Shown one piece after another: positions 8,146-16,490 of a DNA stretch of 64,000 bases. Position 1 is the first letter of the stretch. Each line of letters opens with the position of its first letter. The notes beneath the pieces are model-generated. The model was not told where the DNA came from. It saw only the letters and a list, made by a program, of their open reading frames with translations, and made no database searches. Both the position numbers and the translations under genes were made by a program. The DNA is from SAR92 clade bacterium H455. Lineage in GTDB: Bacteria > Pseudomonadota > Gammaproteobacteria > Pseudomonadales > Porticoccaceae. The stretch spans positions 2,170,001 to 2,234,000 of the forward strand of contig CP103416.1 in the NCBI GenBank assembly GCA_024802545.1, in the 5' to 3' direction.

Positions 8146-10098
8146 ATGCGCACCAAAATCTCTTTAGCACTAGGAATATTATTACTCACAGCTTGCAGTG
8201 GACCAGATGACTCATCCACCGTCAGCATTGAGCAAGCAGCAGCCACTGCTGCTGTAGCTCAGTCCGATACCTGCGACAATTTTAATGCCGATGGCACTGC
8301 ACTATTTGGCGATCTGCATGTTCACACCAGCTACTCCTTTGACGCCGCGGCCAATAGCCTGGGCACCACACCTACAGATGCTCACCGCTATGCCCGGGGT
8401 GAAGCCATACCGTTTTTCCCAGTCGACAAGCAGGGTGTGCCACTTGGCTCAGTCAAGATTGATCGGCCATTGGACTTTCTTGCAGTCACAGATCACGGTG
8501 AATTTCTCGGCGAGCGAGCACTGTGTCGCACCGAAGGCTCACCGGCCTACGCCACTACTTTCTGTAAAAATTATCGCGCCAATGAGCGTCAGGGCATGAT
8601 GATGCTGGGCTCGGTGATCACCACCGAAACCCCGGAGCGAATTGAAGAGATCTGCGGCGCCGATGGCAGCCAATGCAGTGACTATGCCGAGTCACCTTGG
8701 CAGGATATTCAGTTGGCGGCCAATAAAGCCAATGCTCCCTGCGAGTTCACTAGTTTTATCGCCTATGAGTACACCGGCACACCTGGCACCTCAAACTATC
8801 ACCGCAATGTTATTTTTCGCGATAACAATGTGCCCGCCAAACCGGTCAGTTATATAGATGCTCCTATCGACAGCAAGCTCTGGTCAGCGCTCGACGCGGT
8901 CTGTGATATTGCCGCGGGTTGCGACTATCTGACCATACCTCACAATTCCAACCTGGCCAACGGACGTATGGCGCCCTATATGCAGCTTGAAGATACCACT
9001 GAAGCCAAGCGTGCCTATGCCGCTGCGCGACTAAAGCGCGAGCCAATAATGGAGATCTTCCAGCACAAAGGCAGCTCCGAATGTATCAATGGGTTGAGCA
9101 GTGTCTTTGGCGCACCTGATGAGCTCTGTGACATCGAAGCGGTTCGACGCATGGGCGAAGATAAAACCTATGCCACCCTCAGCTTGACCGAGGGCGATCT
9201 GACTATGGGTCAGGCATCTGAAGTCACTGCAGAATGTGAACCCGGCAAGACCGGCAGCAATGGTATGCTCGGTGCTGGCTGTGTCCACCCGACTGACTTC
9301 CAGCGCTCGGGCCTATTGGTGGGTCTGCTTGAAGAACAGTCGATTGGTTTGAATCCGGTTAAGCTCGGCACTATTGCCGCCACTGACACTCACTCAAGTA
9401 CCCCAGGTGCCGTGATGGAATCTGCATGGACTGGTGCTGTGACTGGAGAATCGAATCCGGCTGAGCGACTTAAGCCAGGTCTGCTAACCAGTGGTATTGA
9501 TAGCAACCCCGGTGGTTTAGCCGGTGTTTGGGCGAAGGAAAATACTCGCGATGGCATCTTTGACGCCATGTTGCGCAAAGAGGTATTTGGCACCTCAGGT
9601 CCACGTATTCGACCGCGCCTGTTCGCTGGCTGGGATCTTAACCAAGGCCTCTGCGATGCTCCTGACATGGTTACTCAAGCCTATGCCTCTGGTGTGCCTA
9701 TGGGTGCTGATTTAGTGGCTGCTGAGGACAGCGACAAAGTACCTAGCCTATTGGCCTATGCCTCTAAGGATCCAGACGGCAAGCCACTGGTAGCCTTGCA
9801 CCTGATCAAGGGTTGGATCAACAATGAAGGTCAAATGCACAATGAAGTCATCACTGTTGCCGAAGCAGAAACCGGCGCTGATAGTCTCTGCGTGGTGTAT
9901 ACCGATGACAACTTTGATGCTAGCCAGTCAGCTTATTATTATCTCCGTGCTGTAGAGCCTGAAACTGCCCGCTGGCACACCTATGACTGTGCCGCATTGT
10001 CGGAGGCTGATCGCCCTGAAGTCTGCACTAATGGAGCCTATCCTGAAGCTGTTCGAGAGATGGCTTGGACCTCGCCGATTTGGTATCAAGGAGAGTAA
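8146..10098 (+). CDS. DUF3604-domain lipoprotein
   Basis: A 650-residue exported lipoprotein (lipobox LLTACSG, Cys17) covering a full DUF3604 domain. The start of the domain, LFGDLHVHTSYSFDA, resembles the metal-binding HxH of PHP-type phosphoesterases. Further conserved pieces are DFLAVTDHGEF, IPHNSN, TDTHSS and GIFDAMLRKEVFGTSGPRI. It ends with the family tail MAWTSPIWY. No enzymatic function is established for the family that I can name; a metal hydrolase is plausible. GGAAA precedes the ATG, and a strong terminator follows at 10156-10180. Confidence 0.9.
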   Translation: MRTKISLALGILLLTACSGPDDSSTVSIEQAAATAAVAQSDTCDNFNADGTALFGDLHVHTSYSFDAAANSLGTTPTDAHRYARGEAIPFFPVDKQGVPLGSVKIDRPLDFLAVTDHGEFLGERALCRTEGSPAYATTFCKNYRANERQGMMMLGSVITTETPERIEEICGADGSQCSDYAESPWQDIQLAANKANAPCEFTSFIAYEYTGTPGTSNYHRNVIFRDNNVPAKPVSYIDAPIDSKLWSALDAVCDIAAGCDYLTIPHNSNLANGRMAPYMQLEDTTEAKRAYAAARLKREPIMEIFQHKGSSECINGLSSVFGAPDELCDIEAVRRMGEDKTYATLSLTEGDLTMGQASEVTAECEPGKTGSNGMLGAGCVHPTDFQRSGLLVGLLEEQSIGLNPVKLGTIAATDTHSSTPGAVMESAWTGAVTGESNPAERLKPGLLTSGIDSNPGGLAGVWAKENTRDGIFDAMLRKEVFGTSGPRIRPRLFAGWDLNQGLCDAPDMVTQAYASGVPMGADLVAAEDSDKVPSLLAYASKDPDGKPLVALHLIKGWINNEGQMHNEVITVAEAETGADSLCVVYTDDNFDASQSAYYYLRAVEPETARWHTYDCAALSEADRPEVCTNGAYPEAVREMAWTSPIWYQGE

Positions 10099-10155
10099 GT
10101 TAGCCTGGGCCGATAGTGTATTTTTGTTACAGGCTGTTAAAAATCTGTAATTTGA

Positions 10156-10180
10156 AAGCCCCCTTTTTAGGGGGCTTTTT
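10156..10180 (+). terminator. Rho-independent terminator after the DUF3604 gene
   Basis: A GC-rich stem (AGCCCCCT paired with AGGGGGCT) with a short T-rich loop is followed by a T run. It ends the plus-strand transcription unit of the exported hydrolases. Confidence 0.9.
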
Positions 10181-10349
10181 GGTTTTTTAGACCTCTCCCT
10201 CAGATTCGAGATAAACGGAATCTGGGGCAAACTAAAGCTGCCTTGCACGCCGCCCAATAGCAGCCATAACTGTTGCGCGTAGGGCTAAGATCAGTAAACT
10301 GAAGTACTAAAACGGCCACAGAGCCGTTATTTAAATTAAGGGGTAAAGA

Positions 10350-11918
10350 ATGATTCCATTGCATGAAATCAGCAGCGTTGCTGAAATCACCCGCTATCAA
10401 GCGCGCATCAATGGCGACCGCATCGCTCAATTTTTTGAAGGCCGCGAAACCACCTATCTCGAACTCGATCGTCGTGCCAGTCAGATAGCCAATGGACTAC
10501 TTGCCGCAGGATGCAGCCCCGGAACACGCATCGGTTATATCGGCAAAAACAGCGACTACTACCTTGAAGTGCTGAGTGGCAGCGCAAAGGCCAACCTGGT
10601 TATGACAGCTGTTAACTGGCGGCTCGCCGGACCAGAAATAGACTATGTGCTCAACGATGCTGAGGCGGAAGTACTCTTTGTTGGCGCTGAATTTTACGAT
10701 GTTATCAAACAGATCGCTCCTTCTCTGACATCCCTGCGCATGATCATTGCCATTGACGACGGAGACAACAACTGGACAGCATTTACCGATTGGCGAGATC
10801 GACAGTCGGATTGCGACCCACTGCTGCCGGTCGACTTAGACGCTGATATTATCCAGCTGTATACCAGCGGTACCACTGGTCACCCAAAAGGCGTTCAGCT
10901 AACCAACAGCAATTACCTGGATCTGCTCGACCAGGCGGCCAATGGTGGCTGGGGAGACTGGACTGATGGCGAGGCCAGCCTTGTCGCCATGCCAATTTTC
11001 CATGTCGCCGGAGTGAATATTGGTCTAATCGGATTAGCACAGGGGCTGAAAAACGTTATCGTGAAGGATATAGACCCAGTATTGATTCTCGACCTTCTTG
11101 AGCAACATCGGATTAAATATGTGTTTTTTGTGCCCGCAGTAATTATGTTTCTCAGTTCAGTTCCCGGAGTTCGCGACAGAGACTTTTCCAATCTGGACCT
11201 GATTCTCTACGGAGCAAGCCCGATATCTCAAGACGTGCTATCAACTGCCACAGAGATCTTTAAATGCCAATTTTGTCAGGTCTATGGCCTCACAGAAACT
11301 GCCGGTGCTGGGACTGTCCTGGATCACCAGGACCATGACCCAATAAGAGGAAAACTGCGCTCCTGCGGCAAACCAGCGGCCACCGCCGCAGTGCGTATAA
11401 TCGGTCACAATGGCGAGGATGTGCCGGCAAATACGGTGGGTGAAATACTCTACCGCTCTGGCAGCCTGATGAAAGGCTACTGGAAAAACGACCAGGCTAC
11501 TGCGAAAGCTATTCAGGACGGCTGGTTTTATACCGGCGACGCGGGCTATTTGGATGAAGAGGGTTATCTTTTTATTCACGATCGAATCAAAGATATGATT
11601 GTCTCTGGCGGTGAAAATGTTTATCCCGCCGAAGTGGAGAATGCCCTTTTTGATTTCCCAGAAATCGCAGATGTTGCTGTTATTGGGGTGCCCGATAAAA
11701 AGTGGGGTGAAGCGGTCAAAGCGGTTATAGTACTAAAATCTGGCGAGACGGTTAGCGAGGAGGATATCATTGGCTACGCGAAAACTAAGATTGCCGGATA
11801 TAAGGTTCCAAAAAGTGTCGATTTCACCGATGCCCTGCCGCGCAATCCCACTGGAAAAGTCCTTAAGCGAGAGCTGCGAGCGCCTTATTGGGATAATCAA
11901 GAAAGGCAAATAAACTAA
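10350..11918 (+). CDS. Fatty-acid-type acyl-CoA ligase (AMP-forming)
   Basis: A 522-residue ANL-family enzyme that activates a carboxylic acid with ATP and transfers it to CoA. The core P-loop YTSGTTGHPKG, the motif YGLTETAG, the hinge-region DRIKDMIVSGGENVYPAEVE and the C-terminal catalytic lysine in PRNPTGKVLKREL are all present. The overall pattern resembles long-chain or aromatic acyl-CoA synthetases, and the chain type cannot be decided. AAGGGG stands 6 bases before the ATG. It is transcribed alone after the terminator at 10180. Confidence 0.88.
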   Translation: MIPLHEISSVAEITRYQARINGDRIAQFFEGRETTYLELDRRASQIANGLLAAGCSPGTRIGYIGKNSDYYLEVLSGSAKANLVMTAVNWRLAGPEIDYVLNDAEAEVLFVGAEFYDVIKQIAPSLTSLRMIIAIDDGDNNWTAFTDWRDRQSDCDPLLPVDLDADIIQLYTSGTTGHPKGVQLTNSNYLDLLDQAANGGWGDWTDGEASLVAMPIFHVAGVNIGLIGLAQGLKNVIVKDIDPVLILDLLEQHRIKYVFFVPAVIMFLSSVPGVRDRDFSNLDLILYGASPISQDVLSTATEIFKCQFCQVYGLTETAGAGTVLDHQDHDPIRGKLRSCGKPAATAAVRIIGHNGEDVPANTVGEILYRSGSLMKGYWKNDQATAKAIQDGWFYTGDAGYLDEEGYLFIHDRIKDMIVSGGENVYPAEVENALFDFPEIADVAVIGVPDKKWGEAVKAVIVLKSGETVSEEDIIGYAKTKIAGYKVPKSVDFTDALPRNPTGKVLKRELRAPYWDNQERQIN

Positions 11919-11948
11919 ACTGGCTTTGTTGACTAACAGGCTCCAAAA

Positions 11949-12150
11949 TCATCCATCGATAACCTTATTCCCCAATCGTTTAAGCTCGCGCATTATATCG
12001 ACATCTGCATCAGTTAGATTCCACTCAGGCCTTGAAGCTGAAATAACCGACTCATAATCTATAAAAATCTTAGCGTGGATTTTGCCTATGGATAATTTAC
12101 GAGGAAAAACTATATTTGGTGTAATGATTGAGTGACAACGGGGATAACTT
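11949..12150 (-). pseudogene. Possible remnant of a coding frame, no start codon
   Basis: The minus strand is open for about 60 codons ending at TGA 11949-11951. The hypothetical product has a protein-like composition (KIFIDYES..RPEWNLTDADVDIMREL). There is no ATG, GTG or TTG in the first two thirds, and a stop closes it upstream inside the next gene. It may be the tail of a decayed gene or simple chance; I do not recognise a family. Confidence 0.2.
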
Positions 12151-13117
12151 TATTTTGACCAGAAAATCTCAAAAAGATAAAAATGTTCGCCGAGTCATAC
12201 TTGTCGAGGGATCAATAAACTCTGTTGTACTTGCTGCAAAACTTGCAGTGGGCTTGTCTACCGGGTCACTTGCGATTATTGGTGATGCCATACACTCCTT
12301 AACCGATGTTATCAATAATGCAATCGCCTGGATGGTTGTGAAGCTTTCCAGTTCTCCGGCGGATCGCGAACATCCATACGGTCACCGCAAGTTCGAGAGC
12401 TTAGCGGTTTTCTTTCTCGCGTCATTGTTAGTAGTGCTTGCCTTTGAACTGGCCGTGCACGCCATAACTAAAAATGATGAGGCGATCGACAACTCTGCTT
12501 GGGGGCTTGGAATTATGTTCGCAGTGTTACTGGTCAATATCTCACTGGCTGTCTGGGAACGTAGGTGGGCACGAAAACTAAATTCGGACATTTTACTTGC
12601 CGATGCTAGCCATACTTTTGCCGACATATTAACCACTGTGGTAGTCATAATTGGCTGGCAGCTCTCCGCCATGGGATATCCGTTGTTAGATAGACTTTGC
12701 GCTCTGGGAGTTTCCTGCCTGATACTTTATTTATCCTATGATTTATTTAGACGGATTTTGCCAATACTCGTGGACGAATACGCCTTAGATCCAGAATCGT
12801 TGTCCAAGGCTGTGAACAATATTCAGGGTGTTGCAAAGGTTAACAGAGTTAGATCACGCTGGATCGGAAACGAAAAATCAGTCGATTTAGTGATAGCCGT
12901 TGAACCGCAGCTTTCAATAGTCGAAGCCCACGATATAGCAAACAATGTAGAGTCATATATTGAGAAACAGTATGGCGCAACTGACATTTCCATCCATATA
13001 GAGCCTGTCCATGTAGAGCCTGTCAATACAGAGCCTAATCCCCTAAAGCAGAGCAAAACGTCGCGGCGATCACAGGAGCTTAATCAAGCGCGGGGTTATT
13101 TCTGGTCTATTGTTTAA
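12128..13117 (+). CDS. Cation diffusion facilitator (CDF) metal exporter
   Basis: A 329-residue inner-membrane Zn/Fe/Mn-type exporter that uses the proton gradient. The transport-site motifs are visible: DAIHSLTD in TM2 and DASHTFAD in TM5, giving the D/H..D quartet. About six membrane helices are followed by a cytoplasmic ferredoxin-like domain (about 215-290). The tail carries a short repeat, EPVHVEPVNTEP. The start is uncertain: TTG 12128 opens the frame but has no good ribosome site. ATG 12124 opens only a three-codon frame overlapping it. Metal specificity is not readable. Confidence 0.88.
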   Translation: MSDNGDNFILTRKSQKDKNVRRVILVEGSINSVVLAAKLAVGLSTGSLAIIGDAIHSLTDVINNAIAWMVVKLSSSPADREHPYGHRKFESLAVFFLASLLVVLAFELAVHAITKNDEAIDNSAWGLGIMFAVLLVNISLAVWERRWARKLNSDILLADASHTFADILTTVVVIIGWQLSAMGYPLLDRLCALGVSCLILYLSYDLFRRILPILVDEYALDPESLSKAVNNIQGVAKVNRVRSRWIGNEKSVDLVIAVEPQLSIVEAHDIANNVESYIEKQYGATDISIHIEPVHVEPVNTEPNPLKQSKTSRRSQELNQARGYFWSIV

Positions 13118-13289
13118 AAGGGAGTCCTGCGAGGCTAACCTGCCCCTCATATGTTGTCTGAGAATAGTATTTCAGATCGCGGCGACGATTTATTGACCGC
13201 GATATTAGGATAACTGGTGTAGGTTAATGGTATTGGCTGAAACTTGAGCGCAATCAGGACTGCACTAGATATAGAAGGGAGATACAGTT

Positions 13290-13742
13290 ATGAAACCAGT
13301 ATTCGTATATGGCGTAATGTTTTTGATAATGCTTTCTGGTTGTGACAGGAGTCCTAAGTCTGGACATGGCTTCAGGCTGCCAGATGGTGATATCAATCGC
13401 GGTCAGGTCGTGTTTGTCAAATTCGAATGCAACAGGTGCCACTCCGTAGGGGCTATTGAACAACTGACTTCGGCCAGCCCAGAGAGCAGCGTCTCTGTTA
13501 AGTTGGGTGGCAAGGTAACCGCAATCCAAACCTATGGCCAACTTGTCACCTCGATCGTCAATCCATCTCATCGGCTGGTAGGTCGCTACCCTAAAGAACA
13601 GGTGAGCACGGCGGATGGCGAATCGCTGATGCGCAACTATAACGACGAGATGACAGTGACCCAGCTCATCAATCTGGTGGCATTTTTGCAATCAAATTAT
13701 GAGCTGCGACCCTACCAAGGACCGAGAGATCATTTGTACTAG
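13290..13742 (+). CDS. Monohaem c-type cytochrome lipoprotein
   Basis: A 150-residue exported protein with a lipobox (LSGCD, Cys17) and one haem-binding motif CNRCH at about residues 48-52. A later methionine in SLMRNYNDEMT could be the axial ligand. The C-terminal pattern (MTVTQLINLVAFLQ) is the usual last helix of class I cytochromes c. AAGGGAGA precedes the ATG. It is probably a periplasmic electron carrier; no partner enzyme is next to it, so its redox partner is unknown. Confidence 0.82.
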   Translation: MKPVFVYGVMFLIMLSGCDRSPKSGHGFRLPDGDINRGQVVFVKFECNRCHSVGAIEQLTSASPESSVSVKLGGKVTAIQTYGQLVTSIVNPSHRLVGRYPKEQVSTADGESLMRNYNDEMTVTQLINLVAFLQSNYELRPYQGPRDHLY

Positions 13743-13802
13743 CCCTAGCTTGGGGGAATAGTACAAGGAGTTGGTCGGGGTATCTTTGATCGTTTTGGAG
13801 TG

Positions 13803-14337
13803 TTAATGGGAGGGATTGATAATTAACAGGCTAAAGCCTGTTAATTCGTGCTTTGCACCGCCTGCGGCGTCCAAAACGCCTTCGCGTTTAGTGATAGATT
13901 TCAGCCTGAAGGCTGAGATCTAGTCCTGCGGACCGCCTGCGGCGTCCAAAACGCCTTCGCGTTTTGTCGAACCGGTTAGGGTTCTCGGCCGTCTTTCGAC
14001 GCAAAAAAAAATCCCACGTATCTGCGGTGGTTCGCAGTGCTTAATGGGAGGGATTGATAATTAACAGGCTAAAGCCTGTTAATTAGTGCTTTGCACCGCC
14101 TGCGGCGTCCAAAACGCCTTCGCGTTTTGTCGAACCGGTTAGGGTTCTCGGCCGTCTTTCGACGCAAAAAAAAATCCCCCGTATCTGCGGTGGTTCGCAG
14201 TGCTAAATGGGAGGGATTGATAATTAACAGGCTAAAGCCTGTTAATTAGTGCTTTGCACCGCCTGCGGCGTCCAAAACGCCTTCGCGTTTTGTCGAACCG
14301 GTTAGGGTTCTCGGCCGTCTTTCGACGCAAAAAAAAA
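13803..14337. repeat. Three tandem copies of a chained-hairpin repeat (units 238, 163 and ~130 bp)
   Basis: Copies begin near 13803, 14041 and 14204. Each has the same series of small hairpins. First is an 11-bp stem starting AATTAACAGGC with loop TAAA (13821-13846, 14059-14084, 14222-14247). Next come GTGC-TTT-GCAC and an 8-bp stem CAAAACGC with loop CTTC. Last are GAACC/GGTTC and CGTC-TTTC-GACG. Copy 1 carries 75 extra bases with another element (CAGCC-TGAA-GGCTG). The array sits directly 3' of tRNA-Ser, and the third copy runs into its terminator. No coding frame is supported here. Confidence 0.9.
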
Positions 14338-14364
14338 ATCCCCCGTATCTGCGATACGGGGGAT
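14329..14364 (-). terminator. Rho-independent terminator of tRNA-Ser
   Basis: A perfect 12-bp stem (ATCCCCCGTATC, 14338-14349, loop TGC) is followed on the minus strand by a run of T (complement of the A run at 14329-14337). It lies 8 bases past the tRNA CCA end. Half of this hairpin recurs in the upstream repeat copies. Confidence 0.88.
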
Positions 14365-14371
14365 TATTTTT

Positions 14372-14462
14372 TGGCGGAGAAGGAGGGATTCGAACCCTCG
14401 ATACGCTATTAACGTATACACCCTTAGCAGGGGCGCGCCTTCAGCCACTCGGCCACTTCTCC
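14372..14462 (-). tRNA. tRNA-Ser (anticodon GCT)
   Basis: The minus strand reads a 7-bp acceptor stem GGAGAAG/CTTCTCC, a D arm GTGGCCGAGTGG and anticodon loop CTGCTAA (anticodon GCT, reading AGC/AGU). A long variable arm (TATACGTTAATAGCGTA) and the T arm GGTTCGAATCC follow. Discriminator G and an encoded CCA complete it. The long variable arm fits a class II serine tRNA. The location beside csrA-lysC-alaS is the usual gammaproteobacterial one. Confidence 0.95.
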
Positions 14463-14563
14463 ATAAACTTGTATACCGTATTGCCTGTTAAACTCGTCAG
14501 GCGCGCCCGGTCGCGCGTTGCTGCGAAGCTCTCGCTTCTTGTCTCTTCGAGATCGCCCTTTGT

Positions 14564-14667
14564 GCGTCCAAAATGCCTCCGCATTTAGTGATAGATTTCA
14601 GCCTAAGGGCTGAGATCTAGTCCTGCGGACCGCCTGCAGTGCGTCCAAAATGCATCCGCATTTTGTC
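14564..14667. repeat. Dispersed hairpin repeat upstream of tRNA-Ser
   Basis: This contains two CAAAATGC..GCATTT stems (loops CTCC and ATCC), the CAGCC-TAAG-GGCTG stem and the GTCC-TGC-GGAC stem in the same order as copy 1 of the array at 13803. Relative to that array, the stem has changed on both sides (CGC/GCG to TGC/GCA), which keeps the pairing. Confidence 0.8.
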
Positions 14668-14687
14668 AGCCACTCGGCCACTTCTCC
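14666..14687 (-). pseudogene. Duplicated 5' fragment of tRNA-Ser
   Basis: The 22 bases match the first 22 bases of the tRNA-Ser gene exactly on the minus strand. The similarity continues upstream (ATAgACTT..TA.ACGGTATT against ATAAACTTGTATACCGTATT). The copy breaks off in the D arm where the hairpin repeat begins. It is a promoter-plus-5'-end duplication, not a functional tRNA. Confidence 0.8.
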
Positions 14688-14777
14688 ATAGACTTTTAGT
14701 ACGGTATTCATCTGCCCTCAGAAACAACTATGCCGCCCTGAATTCAGCGGCGGCATAATAGCACATTGAGGCAAAAA

Positions 14778-14993
14778 TCAAAGACTGTTATCAGAAGAAT
14801 CTTCACTTGGGGCCGATTCAGCGCCACCTTTTTCCATTTGGATTCTCTGGTAGATCTCTTCACGGTGAACGGCCACTTCTTTCGGCGCATTTACCCCCAG
14901 GCGAACCTGGTTTCCTCGAACTCCTAAGACTGTCACGGTTACATCGTCGCCGATGACCAGAGTCTCTCCGACTCGTCTAGTAAGTATTAACAT
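14778..14993 (-). CDS. csrA: Carbon storage regulator CsrA
   Basis: A 71-residue RNA-binding translational regulator that binds GGA motifs in mRNA leaders as a dimer. The family core [22 protein letters not shown] is followed by [21 protein letters not shown], including the RNA-contacting VHREEIY segment. AGGAG lies 6 bases before the ATG. It follows lysC on the same strand with a gap of about 200 bases, as in other gammaproteobacteria. The acidic serine-rich C-terminal tail is variable in the family. Confidence 0.97.
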   Translation of the reverse strand: MLILTRRVGETLVIGDDVTVTVLGVRGNQVRLGVNAPKEVAVHREEIYQRIQMEKGGAESAPSEDSSDNSL

Positions 14994-15189
14994 ATACAGC
15001 TCCTACACTACTGTTCACCACTCATTGGTGAAAACTATTTCCCTAATCCGCCATACTCACTGCAACACATATAGTGCCCACGGCCAATCCCCCTATTGAA
15101 CGCTGCTTGCACTTTTTGTTATCTGTGCAAGCAAAGCAGAACTTATCAGTTTTTACGTAACAAGTCCAAGATCCGACTGCATGTAGACG

Positions 15190-16407
15190 TTATTGTTCAA
15201 GACCAAAGGCCGAATGCAGAGACCTTACTGCCAATTCTAAGTACCGTTCCTCAATTACCACTGTTATTTTGATTTCTGAGGTAGTAATTAACTGAATGTT
15301 GATGCCCTCGGCAGCCAGTGCTTCAAACATGGTTGCCGCTACACCAGCGTGCGAACGCATACCAACACCAACGATGGACACTTTAACGATTTCATCGTTA
15401 GAGCTGACCTCTTCGGCGCCGAGATCTGCGGCAATTTGCTCAAGCAGTTTCGAGGCGCGGGCCAAATCATTGCGATGCACGGTGAAGGTGATAGTCGCCG
15501 AGTTATCTTTGGCGACGTTCTGCACAATCACATCAATTTCAATATTGGCTTCACTGATGGCGCCCAACACTTTATAGGCGACTCCGGGCTGATCAGGAAT
15601 ACCGCGGATAGTGAGTTTGGCTTCGTCGCGATTGAACGCTATGCCTGAGACTACTGGTTTTTCCATTTGGTCGTCATCCTCAAGAGAGATCAGCGTGCCC
15701 GGGCCATCGTCAAAACTGGACATTACACGCAGTGGTACATTGTATTTGCCGGCAAACTCGACTGAGCGAATCTGCAGTATCTTTGAGCCTTGGCTGGCCA
15801 TTTCTAACATTTCTTCAAAGGTAATCTTGTCCAGCCGACGGGCGTTAGGCACGACTCTGGGATCGGTGGTGTAAACACCATCTACATCGGTATAGATCTG
15901 GCACTCATCGGCCTTAAGAGCCGCTGCCAGAGCCACTGCAGTGGTGTCTGAACCGCCACGACCCAAAGTGGTAATATTGCCTGCATCATCGGCACCCTGG
16001 AAGCCAGCTACAACCACTACTCTGCCGGCATCTAGATCGCCGTGAATGCGGTGGCTATCAATTTCTTTGATGCGGGCCTTGCCGTGGGCTTCGTCGGTAA
16101 GAATACGCACCTGACCGCCAGTGTAGGAGCGCGCAGAGACGCCTGCAGCTTCCAGTGCTATACACAACAACGCGATAGTGACCTGCTCGCCGGTGGAGAC
16201 CAGTACATCCATCTCACGAAGGTTAGGTTCGTCATGGATAGCGTTTGCCAAGCCAATCAAACGATTGGTCTCGCCGCTCATGGCCGATACGGCAACGACA
16301 ATTTTGTCGCCTGATCTGTGCTTGGAGGCGATCTTTTCAGCAACCGCTTTTATACGCTCAACGGTGCCAACAGAGGTACCGCCATATTTGTGAACTATTA
16401 AACTCAT
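15190..16407 (-). CDS. lysC: Aspartate kinase
   Basis: Phosphorylates aspartate, the first step towards lysine, threonine, methionine and diaminopimelate. It is 405 residues, the monofunctional length. The N-terminal kinase motif VHKYGGTSVG and the FQGADDAGNITTLGRGGSDTTA active-site stretch are present. Two C-terminal ACT domains (about 270-400) give feedback control. It stands between alaS (84 bases upstream) and csrA, the conserved order. Family members of this type are usually inhibited by lysine with or without threonine; the sequence alone does not say which. Confidence 0.96.
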   Translation of the reverse strand: MSLIVHKYGGTSVGTVERIKAVAEKIASKHRSGDKIVVAVSAMSGETNRLIGLANAIHDEPNLREMDVLVSTGEQVTIALLCIALEAAGVSARSYTGGQVRILTDEAHGKARIKEIDSHRIHGDLDAGRVVVVAGFQGADDAGNITTLGRGGSDTTAVALAAALKADECQIYTDVDGVYTTDPRVVPNARRLDKITFEEMLEMASQGSKILQIRSVEFAGKYNVPLRVMSSFDDGPGTLISLEDDDQMEKPVVSGIAFNRDEAKLTIRGIPDQPGVAYKVLGAISEANIEIDVIVQNVAKDNSATITFTVHRNDLARASKLLEQIAADLGAEEVSSNDEIVKVSIVGVGMRSHAGVAATMFEALAAEGINIQLITTSEIKITVVIEERYLELAVRSLHSAFGLEQ

Positions 16408-16490
16408 CGAAACGCTATCGCCTCAGATTTATTAGGGCGCAGATTAAACAGTAATCTTACGCAAATGTTAAGAGCCTTGGATAAAAGGGC

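Noticed and set aside
12124-12135. Three-codon leader frame (ATG ATT GAG TGA) overlapping the CDF start
   Set aside because: Could be a translational leader, but such short frames occur often by chance and no attenuator hairpin is visible.
13803-14337. CRISPR-like regularly repeated array
   Set aside because: Units are 160-240 bp long, nearly identical throughout and lack unique spacers of constant size; no cas gene is in the window. They are tandem hairpin repeats.
14570-14690. Second functional tRNA-Ser gene
   Set aside because: Only 22 bases of the 5' end are present; anticodon, variable and T arms are missing.
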